Position numbers and translations under genes: made by a program. A stretch of 64,000 nucleotides of DNA from Maritimibacter sp. 55A14. GTDB taxonomy: Bacteria; Pseudomonadota; Alphaproteobacteria; Rhodobacterales; Rhodobacteraceae. Under the pieces are notes generated by a model. It saw only the letters and a program-made list of their open reading frames with translations. It had not been told where the DNA came from and searched no databases. The stretch lies in assembly GCF_003122205.1 (NCBI RefSeq), contig NZ_QEYE01000006.1:1-64000 (forward strand), given 5' to 3'. Below are positions 26,559-35,977 of the stretch, piece after piece; positions within the stretch are counted from its first letter, which is position 1; every line of letters starts with the position of its first letter.

Positions 26559-26631
26559 TGCCGTGGCTCCCTTGCATGGGCGGGGTGGCCAGCGTATCAC
26601 GCCTGCGGCGGGGGCGGGAGAGGGCGCAGGC

Positions 26632-27417
26632 ATGACGGGCGACGACAGGGACGAGACTTGGGACGGGCCGCAGCCCGCCTTCGTGCTGGTCAATCCGCAG
26701 ATGGGCGAGAATATCGGCGGCGCGGCCCGCGCGATGTGGAATTTCGGGCTGGAGCGGATGCGCGTCGTGGCCCCGCGTGACGGCTGGCCCAACCCCAAGG
26801 CGGTGGCGATGGCCAGCGGGGCGGGGCGGCTGCTGGACAGGGCGGGGCTCTTTGCGGGCACGTCCGATGCCGTCGCCGACCTGAACTTCGTCTTCGCCAC
26901 GACCGCGCGGCCACGGGAACTGACCAAGCCGGTCGTCTCGCCCGAACGCGCGATGGAACAGGCCCGCTCGATGATCGCCGAAGGCCAGCAGGTGGGTGTG
27001 CTCTTCGGCCCCGAACGCGCGGGACTGACCAATGACGACGTGGCGCGCGCGAACGCCATCATCTCGGTACCCGTGAACCCGGCCTTTCCGTCGCTAAACC
27101 TGGCGCAATGCGTCTTGCTGACCGCCTATGAGTGGCGGCGGCAGAGCGCGGAAATAATCCCCGAAGCGGCCGAGATGGCGCGCACCCGCTATGCCAGCGC
27201 GGGTGAGGTCGCGAAGCTGGTCGAGCGGTACGAGAACACGCTGGAAGCGGCGCATTTCTTCTGGCCCGAGCACAAGGCGGCCAGCATGCGCCGGGCGCTG
27301 CGCAACATGTTCGGGCGGTTGCCGCTGACCCTGACCGATGTGCAGATGCTGCACGGGATCATGCGCCGGATGGCGCGGCGCGACGGCACGGGCAGAGACG
27401 GCGACGAAGAGACCTGA
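26632..27417 (+). CDS. trmJ: tRNA/rRNA 2'-O-methyltransferase, TrmJ-like (SPOUT)
   Basis: The 261-residue protein carries the three SpoU/TrmH motifs: NPQMGENIGGAARAMWNFG near residue 22, VLFGPERAGLTNDD near 122 and ISVPVNPAFPSLNLAQCV near 142, forming the knotted SAM site. The TrmJ group methylates the 2'-OH of nucleotide 32 in tRNAs. The C-terminal helical tail is typical for TrmJ. I chose the ATG giving MTGDDRDETW, as the preceding open stretch is Gly/Ala-rich and non-conserved. The exact RNA target is inferred from the subgroup. Confidence 0.88.
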   Translation: MTGDDRDETWDGPQPAFVLVNPQMGENIGGAARAMWNFGLERMRVVAPRDGWPNPKAVAMASGAGRLLDRAGLFAGTSDAVADLNFVFATTARPRELTKPVVSPERAMEQARSMIAEGQQVGVLFGPERAGLTNDDVARANAIISVPVNPAFPSLNLAQCVLLTAYEWRRQSAEIIPEAAEMARTRYASAGEVAKLVERYENTLEAAHFFWPEHKAASMRRALRNMFGRLPLTLTDVQMLHGIMRRMARRDGTGRDGDEET

Positions 27418-27476
27418 CGGCTTGAAGGGGGCAGGGGCGCGGCCTATCGTCTGCGCGACGGTCCGGGGAGAGGCAG

Positions 27477-28622
27477 ATGAGCGGCAAGCGCAGTATTTTC
27501 GAGGAAGTGGACAAGGCGGATCGCGGGCAGGACGCACCGCAGGGCGGCGTGATCGACCGTGCCCGGCGCGGGGCGCGCGGGCCGATCCGCGCCTGGCTGA
27601 TCCTGCTCTTCGCGCTGGTGGTCGCGATGATCGCCGTGGGCGGTCTGACCCGGCTGACCGACAGCGGCCTGTCGATCACCGAATGGAAGCCGGTCACCGG
27701 CGCGCTGCCGCCGCTTTCCGCCGCCGAGTGGCAGTCGGAATTCGACAAATACCGCGCCAGCCCGGAATACCGGCTGGTCAACAGCGGCATGACGCTGGAG
27801 GCGTTCAAGACGATCTACTGGTGGGAATGGGGCCACCGCCAGCTTGGCCGGGTGATCGGCGCGGTCTGGGCGCTGGGGTTCCTGTGGTTCCTCCTGCGCC
27901 GGCGCATTCCCGCGGGCTGGACCGGGCGGCTGCTGGGGCTGGGCGCGCTTGGCGGGCTTCAGGGCGCGATCGGCTGGTGGATGGTGTCGTCCGGGCTGAC
28001 CGGGCAGATGGTGGACGTGGCGTCCTACCGGCTGGCGGTGCATCTGGGTCTGGCCTTCGCGATCCTGGCGCTCATAGCCTGGTACGTGCTGGCCCTTGGC
28101 CGGGAGGAGCGCGACCTGATGCAGGCCCGCCGCAGCGCCGAGACCCGCCTCAAGGGACTGGCGACGGGGCTGCTGCACCTGGCCATTCTTCAGATACTCC
28201 TCGGCGCGCTGGTCGCCGGCATCGACGCGGGCCGCGGCTTTCCCACCTGGCCGCTGATGAATGGCAGCTTCTTCCCGGCTGACGCCTTCTACGTGCCGGG
28301 CGGCGGCGCGGGCTGGCGGGCCTTCTTCGAAAACCCCGGCCTCGTGCAGTTCGTGCACCGGATGACGGGCTATCTGCTGCTGGCCTTCGCGATCTTCGCC
28401 TGGTGGCGCAGCCGGTCGAGTGCGCGCGTCGCCACGCGCCGCGCCTTCGACTGGGTCGCGGTTGGGCTCTTCGGGCAGGTCGTGCTGGGCATCGTCACGG
28501 TGCTGTACGCCGCCGCCTGGCCGGTTGCGATCCTGCACCAGTTGGGCGCGGTGGCGGTCGTCGTGCTGATCCTGCGCGCCCGGTTCCAGGCGCTCTATCC
28601 CCGCGCGCAGGCCCTGCGATGA
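27477..28622 (+). CDS. ctaA: Heme A synthase (COX15/CtaA, type 2)
   Basis: The 381-residue polytopic protein converts heme O to heme A for aa3-type oxidases. After a polar N-terminus it has eight membrane helices with conserved motifs GGLTRLTDSGLSITEWKP near residue 57, WEWGHRQLGRVIG near 118 and FVHRMTGYLLL near 292, which hold the heme-ligand histidines. This is the long alphaproteobacterial/mitochondrial type. Its stop overlaps the carboxypeptidase start by ATGA. It implies that the organism uses an aa3-type cytochrome c oxidase. Confidence 0.95.
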   Translation: MSGKRSIFEEVDKADRGQDAPQGGVIDRARRGARGPIRAWLILLFALVVAMIAVGGLTRLTDSGLSITEWKPVTGALPPLSAAEWQSEFDKYRASPEYRLVNSGMTLEAFKTIYWWEWGHRQLGRVIGAVWALGFLWFLLRRRIPAGWTGRLLGLGALGGLQGAIGWWMVSSGLTGQMVDVASYRLAVHLGLAFAILALIAWYVLALGREERDLMQARRSAETRLKGLATGLLHLAILQILLGALVAGIDAGRGFPTWPLMNGSFFPADAFYVPGGGAGWRAFFENPGLVQFVHRMTGYLLLAFAIFAWWRSRSSARVATRRAFDWVAVGLFGQVVLGIVTVLYAAAWPVAILHQLGAVAVVVLILRARFQALYPRAQALR

Positions 28623-30085
28623 GCGCCTTCGACGATCTGATGGCCTTCCAGCGCGAGACCGAGGCGCTGTCGGGCATCGCGGGGCTCCTGTCCTGGGATC
28701 AGGAAGCAATGATGCCGCGCGGCGGTGCCGCCCAGCGGGCCGAGGCGATGGGCGCGATAGAGTCGGTCCTGCATGCAAGGCGCACCGACCCGCGCATGGC
28801 CGACTGGCTGGCCGCGATCGACGATGCCGCGCTGGACGCGACGGGCCGCGCGAAGATGCGCCATATCCGCCGCGACCATGCCCGCGCGGTGAAAGTGCCC
28901 GCAGCGCTTGCCGCCGAGATCGCCCGCGTCACCTCGCGCGCGCAGGGTGTCTGGGCCGAGGCGCGGGCGGCGGAGGATTTCGCCGCCTTCGCGCCGGTCC
29001 TGGCCGAGGTCGTCGCGCTCCGCCGCGAGGAAGCGGCGGCGCTGGCCGAGACGGGCACGCCCTATGACGCGTTGCTCGACGATTACGAGCCGGGCGCGAC
29101 CGGGGCGGAGTTGGAGGCGCTCTTCGGGCGGCTGCGCCCGCGCCTCGTGGCGCTGCAAGACGCGGTTCTGGACCGCCCGCAGCCCGAAATGCCGCGTTTC
29201 GAATTCGCGCCGGAGCATCAGATGCACATCGCGCGCGAAATGGCGGCGGTTTTTGGGTACGACTTCACTCGCGGGCGCATCGACAAGTCGGTGCATCCCT
29301 TTTCCTCGGGCTCCGGGGACGATGTGCGGATCACGACCCGCGTCGATCCGCGCGATCCGTTCAACTGCTTCTACTCGACCATCCACGAGGTCGGCCACGC
29401 GACCTATGAGCAGGGGATCGACCCGGCATATCGCCTCACCCCGCTTGGGCATGGCGTGTCGATGGGCGTGCATGAAAGCCAGAGCCGGATCGTCGAGAAC
29501 CAGCTTGGCCGCGGGCGGCCCTTTACCGGATGGCTCTACGGGCGTATGCGCGACCTCTTCGGCGATTTCGCCATTCCGGATGCCGAGACGTTCCACCGCC
29601 TCGTCAACCGCGTCCATCGCGGCTTCATCCGGACCGAAGCCGACGAGGTGCAGTACAATCTGCATGTGCTGCTGCGCTTCGACCTGGAGCGCGCGCTGGT
29701 CGCGGGTAGCCTCGCGGTGAACGATCTGGAGGATGCATGGAATGCCCGGTTCGAGGAGGATTTCGGTTATGCGGTGGACCGGCCCGCGAACGGCGTGCTT
29801 CAGGACGTACACTGGTCGGTCGGGCTGTTCGGCTATTTCCCGACCTACACGCTGGGCAATGTCTATGCCGGCTGTCTCTACCAGGCGCTGCGTGATGCGG
29901 TGCCGACGCTCGACGTGGATCTGGCGCGCGGCGATGCCGGGCCGGCGATGGCCTGGCTCCGGCAGAACGTGCAGCGCCATGGCGGGCTTTACACCCCCCG
30001 CGCGCTGATCGAGCGCGCCACCGGCCACAGCCCGACCGAGGCGCCGCTGCTGGACTACCTGGAAGCCAAGTTCGGCGCCGCCTGA
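28619..30085 (+). CDS. Carboxypeptidase Taq (M32 family metallopeptidase)
   Basis: The 488-residue protein is an M32 metallocarboxypeptidase: the zinc motif HEVGH lies in TIHEVGHATYEQG near residue 261, and the third ligand in GVHESQSRI near 290. The family releases C-terminal residues from peptides in the cytosol. The start ATG overlaps the ctaA stop (ATGA); a longer reading into ctaA is an out-of-frame shadow. There is no obvious link with heme synthesis beyond translational coupling. Confidence 0.95.
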   Translation: MSAFDDLMAFQRETEALSGIAGLLSWDQEAMMPRGGAAQRAEAMGAIESVLHARRTDPRMADWLAAIDDAALDATGRAKMRHIRRDHARAVKVPAALAAEIARVTSRAQGVWAEARAAEDFAAFAPVLAEVVALRREEAAALAETGTPYDALLDDYEPGATGAELEALFGRLRPRLVALQDAVLDRPQPEMPRFEFAPEHQMHIAREMAAVFGYDFTRGRIDKSVHPFSSGSGDDVRITTRVDPRDPFNCFYSTIHEVGHATYEQGIDPAYRLTPLGHGVSMGVHESQSRIVENQLGRGRPFTGWLYGRMRDLFGDFAIPDAETFHRLVNRVHRGFIRTEADEVQYNLHVLLRFDLERALVAGSLAVNDLEDAWNARFEEDFGYAVDRPANGVLQDVHWSVGLFGYFPTYTLGNVYAGCLYQALRDAVPTLDVDLARGDAGPAMAWLRQNVQRHGGLYTPRALIERATGHSPTEAPLLDYLEAKFGAA

Positions 30086-30095
30086 GGGCGGGCGG

Positions 30096-30887
30096 CTATT
30101 CCGGCCAGTCGGGCTTGCGTTTCTCGATGAAGGCGCTGATGCCCTCCTCGGTGTCGCGGTGGAGCATGTTCTCCACCATCACCGCGCCGGTATGGGCATA
30201 GGCGGCTTCGAGCGGCATCTCGATCTGCTCGTAGAAGGCGCGTTTGCCGATCTTCACCGCGCTCGACAGCTTGGCCGCCACGATCTCGGCAAGTTCGCGG
30301 GCCTCGCTTTCCAGCATGTCCGGGGCCACGGCGCGGTTGATGAGGCCCTGACGTTCGGCCTCCACCGCCTCGATGAAGCCGCCGGTGGTCAGCATCTCGA
30401 AGGCTTTCTTGCGGTGGATGTTGCGCGACAGCGCCACCATCGGGGTCGAGCAGAAAAGCCCGATATTGACCCCGTTGACGCCGAAACGGGTGCCCTCGGC
30501 CGCCACCGCCATGTCGCAGCTCGCCACGAGCTGGCAGCCCGCCGCGGTGGCAATGCCGTGGACCTGCGCGATCACTGGCTGGGGCAGGGCGGGGATGGTC
30601 GTCATCATCCGCGCGCATTTGTCGAAGAGTGCCTTGAAGGCGGCGCGCCCGCCATCGGGGGACTGGCGCGCGGCCGTCATCTCCTTCAGGTCGTGGCCGG
30701 CGCAGAACGCCTTGCCGTTGCCGCGCAGGACGACCGCGCGGATGGAACGGTCCTGCGCCAGCGCATCGAATTCGGATTGCAGGGCATCGAGCATCGCATC
30801 GGAGAGCGCGTTGAGGCTGGCCGGTGCGTTCATGGTCAGCGTCCGGACATGCCCGGCATCGTCGCGCAGAAGGATCGGATCGGCCAT
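30096..30887 (-). CDS. Enoyl-CoA hydratase/isomerase family protein
   Basis: The 263-residue crotonase-fold protein has the oxyanion-hole segments AVVLRGNGKAFCAGHDLKE near residue 50 and CDMAVAAEGTRFGVNGVNIG near 125. The usual first catalytic Glu region reads HGIATAAGCQLVAS and the second acid is replaced by a Cys-Ser-Thr segment, as in several uncharacterised members, so the exact reaction is open. It is convergent with the M32 peptidase (10 bp) and divergent from the thioesterase. Confidence 0.85.
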   Translation of the reverse strand: MADPILLRDDAGHVRTLTMNAPASLNALSDAMLDALQSEFDALAQDRSIRAVVLRGNGKAFCAGHDLKEMTAARQSPDGGRAAFKALFDKCARMMTTIPALPQPVIAQVHGIATAAGCQLVASCDMAVAAEGTRFGVNGVNIGLFCSTPMVALSRNIHRKKAFEMLTTGGFIEAVEAERQGLINRAVAPDMLESEARELAEIVAAKLSSAVKIGKRAFYEQIEMPLEAAYAHTGAVMVENMLHRDTEEGISAFIEKRKPDWPE

Positions 30888-30959
30888 TCAGCCCCCCCTT
30901 GTACCTGGATGGATTTGCGGCAAGTCTAGCGCCCGGCAGGTTCAAGGGAAAGGCAGGAC

Positions 30960-31379
30960 ATGGCAGTAAAGATGACCGGCGCCGAGATGGAGGCGCTTCT
31001 GGTCCGCGAGTACCCGCAGGTGGCCGGGGATTTCAAGGTCGAGAGCGTCTCGGAGACCAGGCTGGTTTTGCGCATGAAGGTCAATAACAGCCATCTGCGG
31101 CCCGGCGGTACCGTCTCGGGGCCGTCGATGTTCACGCTGGTCGATCTGGCGATGTATCTCGCCACCATGGCGCTGATCGGGCCCAAGGTGCTGGCGGTGA
31201 CGACCAATTGCAGCATCGACTTCATGCGCAAGCCCAAGCTGGGCGATCTGTTGGGCGAGGCGCGGGTTCTGAAACTGGGCCGGCAACTGGCGGTGGGCGA
31301 TGTGGTGATCTATTCGGAAAGGATGGACAAGCCTGTGGCGCGGGCCAGCCTGACCTATTCCATTCCGCGGGAGACGTGA
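30960..31379 (+). CDS. PaaI-family hotdog thioesterase
   Basis: The 139-residue protein has the hotdog thioesterase pattern LRPGGTVSGPSMFTLVDLAMYLA near residues 48-70 and TTNCSIDFMRKPKLGDL near 82. It probably hydrolyses an acyl-CoA or acyl-ACP thioester in the cytosol. It is divergent from an enoyl-CoA hydratase, so both may act in acyl-CoA metabolism. The ATG is preceded by AGGGAAAGGCAGG. Confidence 0.88.
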   Translation: MAVKMTGAEMEALLVREYPQVAGDFKVESVSETRLVLRMKVNNSHLRPGGTVSGPSMFTLVDLAMYLATMALIGPKVLAVTTNCSIDFMRKPKLGDLLGEARVLKLGRQLAVGDVVIYSERMDKPVARASLTYSIPRET

Positions 31380-31400
31380 CGGAAACCGGCCGGATTATGG

Positions 31401-31436
31401 GGTATTTTGATACCTAATTTTCAACACATTGAAAAT
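31401..31436. repeat. Two adjacent AT-rich hairpins after the thioesterase gene
   Basis: GGTAT-TTTG-ATACC is followed two bases later by ATTTTCAA-CACA-TTGAAAAT, an 8-bp perfect stem. Both stand out in this GC-rich genome. They lie between the thioesterase stop and the rplM promoter and could be a terminator or protein-binding sites near that promoter. Confidence 0.5.
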
Positions 31437-31462
31437 ACGCGCATAAATCCGCCGAGGATGCC

Positions 31463-31491
31463 TTGACTGCGTCGCGCAATAGGATAGAACG
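31463..31491 (+). promoter_or_regulatory. Likely housekeeping promoter of rplM-rpsI
   Basis: TTGACT and TAGAAC are 17 bp apart, a good match to a sigma-70 promoter, 63 bp before the rplM start. No other good candidate was found in this gap. Confidence 0.5.
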
Positions 31492-31554
31492 CCGCCTCAG
31501 TTGACTTCGTGGCGCGGGGCTCCGCGCGCGTTCCATCTATCCAGGGCAGACCAG

Positions 31555-32022
31555 ATGAAAACCTTTACGGCAAAACCGGCCGATATCGAGAAGAAATGGA
31601 TCCTGATCGACGCTGAAGGCGTCGTTCTGGGCCGTCTCGCTTCGATCATCGCCATGCGGCTGCGCGGAAAGCACAAGCCGTCCTTCACCCCCCATATGGA
31701 CATGGGCGACAATGTGATCGTCATCAACGCGGACAAGGTGCAACTCACCGGCAAGAAGCGCGACGACAAGATCCATTACTGGCACACCGGTCATCCCGGC
31801 GGCATCAAGAGCCGCACCGCGGGCCAGATCCTCGAGGGCGATCATCCCGAGCGTGTCGTCACGCAAGCGGTCAAGCGGATGCTGCCCGGCGGCAAGCTCA
31901 GCCGCCAGCAGATGACCAACCTGCGCGTCTTCGCCGGCGCCGAGCACTCGCACGACGCCCAGCAGCCGGAAGTGCTGGATGTCAAAGCGATGAACCCGAA
32001 GAACACCCGGAGTGCGAAGTGA
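31555..32022 (+). CDS. rplM: 50S ribosomal protein L13
   Basis: The 155-residue protein is L13, an early-assembly protein of the large subunit. Typical blocks are [18 protein letters not shown] near residue 14, [18 protein letters not shown] near 50 and [16 protein letters not shown] near 105. I chose the ATG giving MKTFTAKPA; an upstream in-frame start would add a non-conserved stretch in the leader. The stop overlaps the start of rpsI by one base, the usual arrangement of this two-gene operon. Confidence 0.97.
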   Translation: MKTFTAKPADIEKKWILIDAEGVVLGRLASIIAMRLRGKHKPSFTPHMDMGDNVIVINADKVQLTGKKRDDKIHYWHTGHPGGIKSRTAGQILEGDHPERVVTQAVKRMLPGGKLSRQQMTNLRVFAGAEHSHDAQQPEVLDVKAMNPKNTRSAK

Positions 32023-32522
32023 TGGCCGAAGAAATCAAATCCCTCGACGACTTGAAATCGGCGGTCGATACCTCCGCGATGGAAGATACCGCGGCACCCG
32101 AGGCCGCGATCGAACGCACCCCGCAGCGCGACGAATTGGGCCGCTCCTACGCGACCGGCAAGCGCAAGGACGCGGTGGCCCGCGTCTGGATCAAGCCGGG
32201 TTCCGGCAAGGTTGTGGTCAACGGCAAGGAGATCGGCACGTATTTTGCGCGTCCGGTGCTGCAGATGATCTTGCGCCAGCCCTTCACCGTGGCCGGTGTG
32301 GAAGACCAGTTCGACGTGCATGCGACCGTCAAGGGCGGTGGCCTGTCGGGACAGGCCGGCGCGGTCAAGCACGGCATCAGCCGCGCGCTGCAACTCTACG
32401 ATCCCAGCCTGCGCGCGCCGCTCAAGGCGGCCGGTTTCCTGACCCGCGACGCCCGCGTGGTGGAGCGCAAGAAGTACGGCCGCCGCAAGGCCCGCCGCAG
32501 CTTCCAGTTCTCGAAGCGCTGA
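32022..32522 (+). CDS. rpsI: 30S ribosomal protein S9
   Basis: The 166-residue protein is S9: [19 protein letters not shown] near residue 44, and the basic tail [14 protein letters not shown] that reaches the P site. The acidic N-terminal extension of about 40 residues is normal in alphaproteobacteria. The ATG shares its A with the rplM stop codon TGA. A strong terminator follows 24 bases after the stop. Confidence 0.97.
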   Translation: MAEEIKSLDDLKSAVDTSAMEDTAAPEAAIERTPQRDELGRSYATGKRKDAVARVWIKPGSGKVVVNGKEIGTYFARPVLQMILRQPFTVAGVEDQFDVHATVKGGGLSGQAGAVKHGISRALQLYDPSLRAPLKAAGFLTRDARVVERKKYGRRKARRSFQFSKR

Positions 32523-32546
32523 TATCCGGTCCGATGGACAAGGGCA

Positions 32547-32577
32547 GGGGGCCGCGCCAGTCGCGGCCCCCTTCTTC
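32547..32577 (+). terminator. Rho-independent terminator of rplM-rpsI
   Basis: GGGGGCCGCG and CGCGGCCCCC form a 10-bp stem with a 5-nt loop, followed by TTCTTCT. It ends the ribosomal protein operon. Confidence 0.85.
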
Positions 32578-32686
32578 TATGCGCAGTGTCAGTCACCGCA
32601 GCGTCACGGGCGCGTCATATTGCTGGAATGGACAGGGCGATTGCGCTATCCGGATGGCACGTGTGATCGGGTATCGGAACGGGGAT

Positions 32687-33565
32687 ATGGACCGGCGCGC
32701 ATTGGCCACGCGGGAAATCAGCTATGCCTCCTCGGCGCAGACGCGGGGCGGACGGGCCGTCATCCGTGCCGTCGAGAACGCGACCGGGCGCCTGCGGCTG
32801 ATCCGGCGCGCCGAAGGCTATGAGCGCGAGGTCGCCACGGGCCGCGATTTCTGGGAGGTGATGGTCGGCCGCTACGGGCTCTCGCTGGAGTTGACCGGCG
32901 GAAGCCTGGAAAACATCCCCGCCGAAGGCCCGCTCGTGGTGATCGCGAACCATCCATACGGCATCCTGGACGGGCTGATGCTGGGCCATATCCTGAGCCG
33001 CACGCGCGGCGATTTTCGCATCCTGGCGCATCGCGTTTTTCGCCGCGCCGAGGAGATCAACCGCGTCATCCTGCCGATCAGCTTCGACGACACGAAGGAC
33101 GCGATCCGCCAGAATATCGAGACCCGCCGCGACGCACATGACATCCTGGGCCGGGGCGGCTGTATCGGCGTCTTTCCGGGTGGTACCGTTTCCACGGCAC
33201 CCACGCCCTTCGGCGCGCCGATGGACCCCGGCTGGCGCAACTTCACCGCGCGGCTGATCGCGAAATCCGGCGCCGCGGTGGTGCCGGTCTTCTTCGAGGG
33301 TGCCAATTCGCGGCTTTTCCAGTTGGCCAGCCACGTCCATTCGACCCTGCGGCTGGCACTTCTGATTCAGGAGTTCCGAAAACGGGTGGACAATCCGGTG
33401 CGTGCCGGCATCGGCGCACCGATCCCGCGGGACAGGATGTCGCTCCATGACGGCAACCCGCGCGCTATGATGGATTTCCTGCGTGCAGAGACGTATAAGC
33501 TGTCACCGAGCCCGTTGAAAACGCTCGGCTACGGCTTCGAGTTCGAGGAAAGACACAAGCACTGA
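32687..33565 (+). CDS. Lysophospholipid acyltransferase family protein (hemolysin-like subgroup)
   Basis: The 292-residue protein is a PlsC-type acyltransferase of the subgroup whose first motif is HPxGxx[16 protein letters not shown] near residue 90; the second is [14 protein letters not shown] near 160. Members of this subgroup acylate lysophospholipids or related lipids at the inner membrane. I chose the ATG giving [11 protein letters not shown] because GGAACGGGG lies just before it; an ATG 11 codons upstream has no ribosome binding site. It overlaps murI by one base (TGATG). It is the second PlsC-like gene in the window. Confidence 0.83.
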   Translation: MDRRALATREISYASSAQTRGGRAVIRAVENATGRLRLIRRAEGYEREVATGRDFWEVMVGRYGLSLELTGGSLENIPAEGPLVVIANHPYGILDGLMLGHILSRTRGDFRILAHRVFRRAEEINRVILPISFDDTKDAIRQNIETRRDAHDILGRGGCIGVFPGGTVSTAPTPFGAPMDPGWRNFTARLIAKSGAAVVPVFFEGANSRLFQLASHVHSTLRLALLIQEFRKRVDNPVRAGIGAPIPRDRMSLHDGNPRAMMDFLRAETYKLSPSPLKTLGYGFEFEERHKH

Positions 33566-34377
33566 TGGCAGTAGGCATTTTCGATTCGGGCCTGGGCGGG
33601 CTCACGGTTCATGAGGCCATCACCCGTGCTTTGCCGGACCTGCCGCTGGTCTATTTCGGTGACAGCGCCAATGCGCCCTACGGCGTGCGCGATCCCGACG
33701 ATATCTATGCGCTGACCTGCAAGGGTGTGGCGCGGCTCTGGCAGGAGGGGTGTGATCTGGTCATCCTGGCCTGCAACACCGCCTCGGCCGCCGCACTACG
33801 CCGGATGCAGGAGGCCGGCCTGCCCGAAGGCAAGCGCGTGCTGGGCGTGTTCGTGCCGCTGATCGAGGCTGTGACAGAACGGCAATGGGGCGACAACTCG
33901 CCGCCGCGGGAGGTGGCTGTGAAGCATGTGGCGCTTTTCGCGACGCCCGCCACCGTGTCGAGTCGCGCCTTCCAGCGTGAGCTGGCATTCCGCGCCGTGG
34001 GCGTCGATGTCGAGGCGCAGCCCTGCGGCGGGCTGGTCGACGCGATCGAGCAGGGCGACCTGATCCTGGCGGAGGCGCTGGTGCGCTCGCATGTGGAGGC
34101 GTTGCAGCGGCGGATGCCCAGGCCGGAGGCGGCAGTGCTGGGATGCACCCATTACCCGCTGCTGGAGGAGATTTTCCAGGACGAACTCGGCCCGCATGTT
34201 CGTGTGTTCAGCCAGGCGAGCCTGGTCGCGGTCAGCCTGACCGACTACCTGGAGCGGCATCCCGGGATGCGCGGCTCCGGCGCCGGCGACATCTACCTGA
34301 CCACGGGTGACGCGGCGCGCGTCTCGCGCCAGGCCACGCGCTTCATGCGACGCAAGATCGCGTTTGTCGCGGCCTGA
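33565..34377 (+). CDS. murI: Glutamate racemase
   Basis: The 270-residue enzyme makes D-glutamate for peptidoglycan. The two catalytic cysteines are in [11 protein letters not shown] near residue 70 and [12 protein letters not shown] near 195, and the N-terminus has [13 protein letters not shown]. The ATG overlaps the stop of the acyltransferase gene, so translation is coupled. argC follows after 57 bp on the same strand. Confidence 0.96.
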   Translation: MAVGIFDSGLGGLTVHEAITRALPDLPLVYFGDSANAPYGVRDPDDIYALTCKGVARLWQEGCDLVILACNTASAAALRRMQEAGLPEGKRVLGVFVPLIEAVTERQWGDNSPPREVAVKHVALFATPATVSSRAFQRELAFRAVGVDVEAQPCGGLVDAIEQGDLILAEALVRSHVEALQRRMPRPEAAVLGCTHYPLLEEIFQDELGPHVRVFSQASLVAVSLTDYLERHPGMRGSGAGDIYLTTGDAARVSRQATRFMRRKIAFVAA

Positions 34378-34434
34378 ATTGCATCGCGCCGCGCGCGCGC
34401 CTACATCACCGTTAACCAAGGAAAGTCACGCTTC

Positions 34435-35463
34435 ATGACGACGCAGAATATCGCCATCCTCGGGGCCTCCGGCTATACCGGCGCCGAACTCGTCCGCCTG
34501 ATCGCGACACATCCCTCGATGCGCGTCACGGCGTTGGCGGCGGACCGCAAGGCGGGTCTCGCGATGGGCGATGTCTTCCCGCATCTGGCGCATCTCGACC
34601 TGCCGGCGCTGGTGCGGATCGAGGAGATCGACTTCGACGGTGTCGATCTTGTCTTCTGTGCACTTCCTCATGCTACGAGCCAGTCCGTTATCAAGGACTT
34701 GCCGGGCGATGTTAAGGTTGTTGACCTGAGCGCCGATTTCCGCCTGCGCGACATTGCCGCCTATGAAGCGTGGTACGGGCAGCCGCATATCGCGCCGGAA
34801 TTGCAGGAAGAGGCCGTCTATGGCCTGACGGAGTTCTACCGCGACGATATCCGCGTGGCGCGGCTGGTTGCCGGCACCGGCTGCAACGCGGCGACGGGCA
34901 TGTATGCGATCCTGCCGTTGCTGGCGGCGGGCGTGATCGACCCCGACGAGATCATCATCGACCTCAAGACCGGGGTGTCGGGCGCCGGGCGTTCGGCCAA
35001 GGAAGGCCTGTTGCACAGCGAGGTATCGGAGGGCGTGCATGCCTATAACGTGGCCAAGCACAGGCACCTGGCCGAGTTCGACCAGGAGTTCAGCCGTGCG
35101 GCTGGGCGCGATGTGCTCGTGACCTTCACGCCGCATTTACTGCCTCAGAACAGAGGGATACTGGCCACGGTTTATGTGCGGGGCGAGGCAGATGACATTC
35201 AGGCCGCACTGGAAGCGCGCTACGGCGCGGAGCCGTTCCTGCACGTCCTGCCAATGGGCGGGACGCCGGCCACGCGGCATGTGCGTGGCTCCAACCTGGT
35301 GCATCTGGGCGTGGTCGCCGACCGGGTGCCGGGCCGCGCCATCGTCTTCGCCGCGCTTGACAATCTGACCAAGGGCTCCAGCGGGCAGGCGATCCAGAAC
35401 GCCAACCTGATGCTGGGGCTGGAAGAGACCGCGGGGCTGATGCTGGCCCCGCTCTTTCCATGA
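34435..35463 (+). CDS. argC: N-acetyl-gamma-glutamyl-phosphate reductase
   Basis: The 342-residue enzyme reduces N-acetylglutamyl phosphate with NADPH in arginine synthesis. It has the Rossmann loop [13 protein letters not shown] at residues 10-22 and the catalytic Cys in [12 protein letters not shown] near 148, with THRHLAEF-like [12 protein letters not shown] near 205. A good Shine-Dalgarno, AAGGAAAG, precedes the ATG. It is followed 8 bp later by ccmE. Confidence 0.97.
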   Translation: MTTQNIAILGASGYTGAELVRLIATHPSMRVTALAADRKAGLAMGDVFPHLAHLDLPALVRIEEIDFDGVDLVFCALPHATSQSVIKDLPGDVKVVDLSADFRLRDIAAYEAWYGQPHIAPELQEEAVYGLTEFYRDDIRVARLVAGTGCNAATGMYAILPLLAAGVIDPDEIIIDLKTGVSGAGRSAKEGLLHSEVSEGVHAYNVAKHRHLAEFDQEFSRAAGRDVLVTFTPHLLPQNRGILATVYVRGEADDIQAALEARYGAEPFLHVLPMGGTPATRHVRGSNLVHLGVVADRVPGRAIVFAALDNLTKGSSGQAIQNANLMLGLEETAGLMLAPLFP

Positions 35464-35471
35464 GGTAGGAC

Positions 35472-35930
35472 ATGCACGGGCTCAAGAAGAAACGCAGAAT
35501 CCAGTTGATCGTGATCGCCTTCGTGGCCCTTGCCGTGGCCACCGGGCTGGTCGGCTATGCGCTGCGCGACGGCATCAACTTCTTCCGCAGCCCCTCGGAG
35601 GTGGCGGCGACCCCGCCCCCCGACAGCGAGGTGTTCCGCCTGGGCGGACTGGTGGAAACGGGCACGCTGACCCGCGGCGCGGGCGAGACGGTGAGCTTCA
35701 GCGTCACCGATGGCGGCGCGTCGGTCCCCGTCACCTATCGCGGCGTGCTGCCCGATCTCTTCGCCGAGGGGCAAGGCATGATCGGCACCGGTTCCTACGT
35801 GAACGGTATCTTCGTAGCCACTGAAATCCTTGCCAAACATGACGAGGATTACATGCCGAAGGAAGTGACCGACGCGCTCAAGGAACAGGGCGTCTACAAG
35901 CCGGCGAACGCTGCGGAAGGCGGATATTAA
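35472..35930 (+). CDS. ccmE: Cytochrome c maturation heme chaperone CcmE
   Basis: The 152-residue protein has one N-terminal membrane helix (residues 10-32) and a periplasmic beta-barrel domain. The heme-binding motif HxxxY is present as KHDEDYMP near residue 119, the histidine that covalently binds heme for transfer to CcmF. The gene follows argC closely. Its stop codon lies within a CtrA-like motif. The next ccm gene, ccmF, is separated from it by two lysis-type genes, which is unusual for a ccm operon. Confidence 0.96.
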   Translation: MHGLKKKRRIQLIVIAFVALAVATGLVGYALRDGINFFRSPSEVAATPPPDSEVFRLGGLVETGTLTRGAGETVSFSVTDGGASVPVTYRGVLPDLFAEGQGMIGTGSYVNGIFVATEILAKHDEDYMPKEVTDALKEQGVYKPANAAEGGY

Positions 35931-35941
35931 CATCGGCTTAG
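35927..35941. promoter_or_regulatory. CtrA-like site TTAA-N7-TTAG in front of the endolysin gene
   Basis: TTAACATCGGCTTAG matches seven of the eight fixed bases of the CtrA consensus TTAA-N7-TTAA. It overlaps the ccmE stop and ends 36 bp before the endolysin ATG. In Rhodobacter, gene transfer agent genes depend on CtrA, and chpT is in this window. Binding is inferred, not shown. Confidence 0.4.
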
Positions 35942-35977
35942 GGATCATGGACGCGCAACTGGGCAAGGATGCGCGGC

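Noticed and set aside
26559-27062. Long upstream extension of the TfoX-like gene on the minus strand
   Set aside because: It is antisense to the TrmJ-like gene; the TfoX domain starts at MAYDEG, behind a good ribosome binding site.
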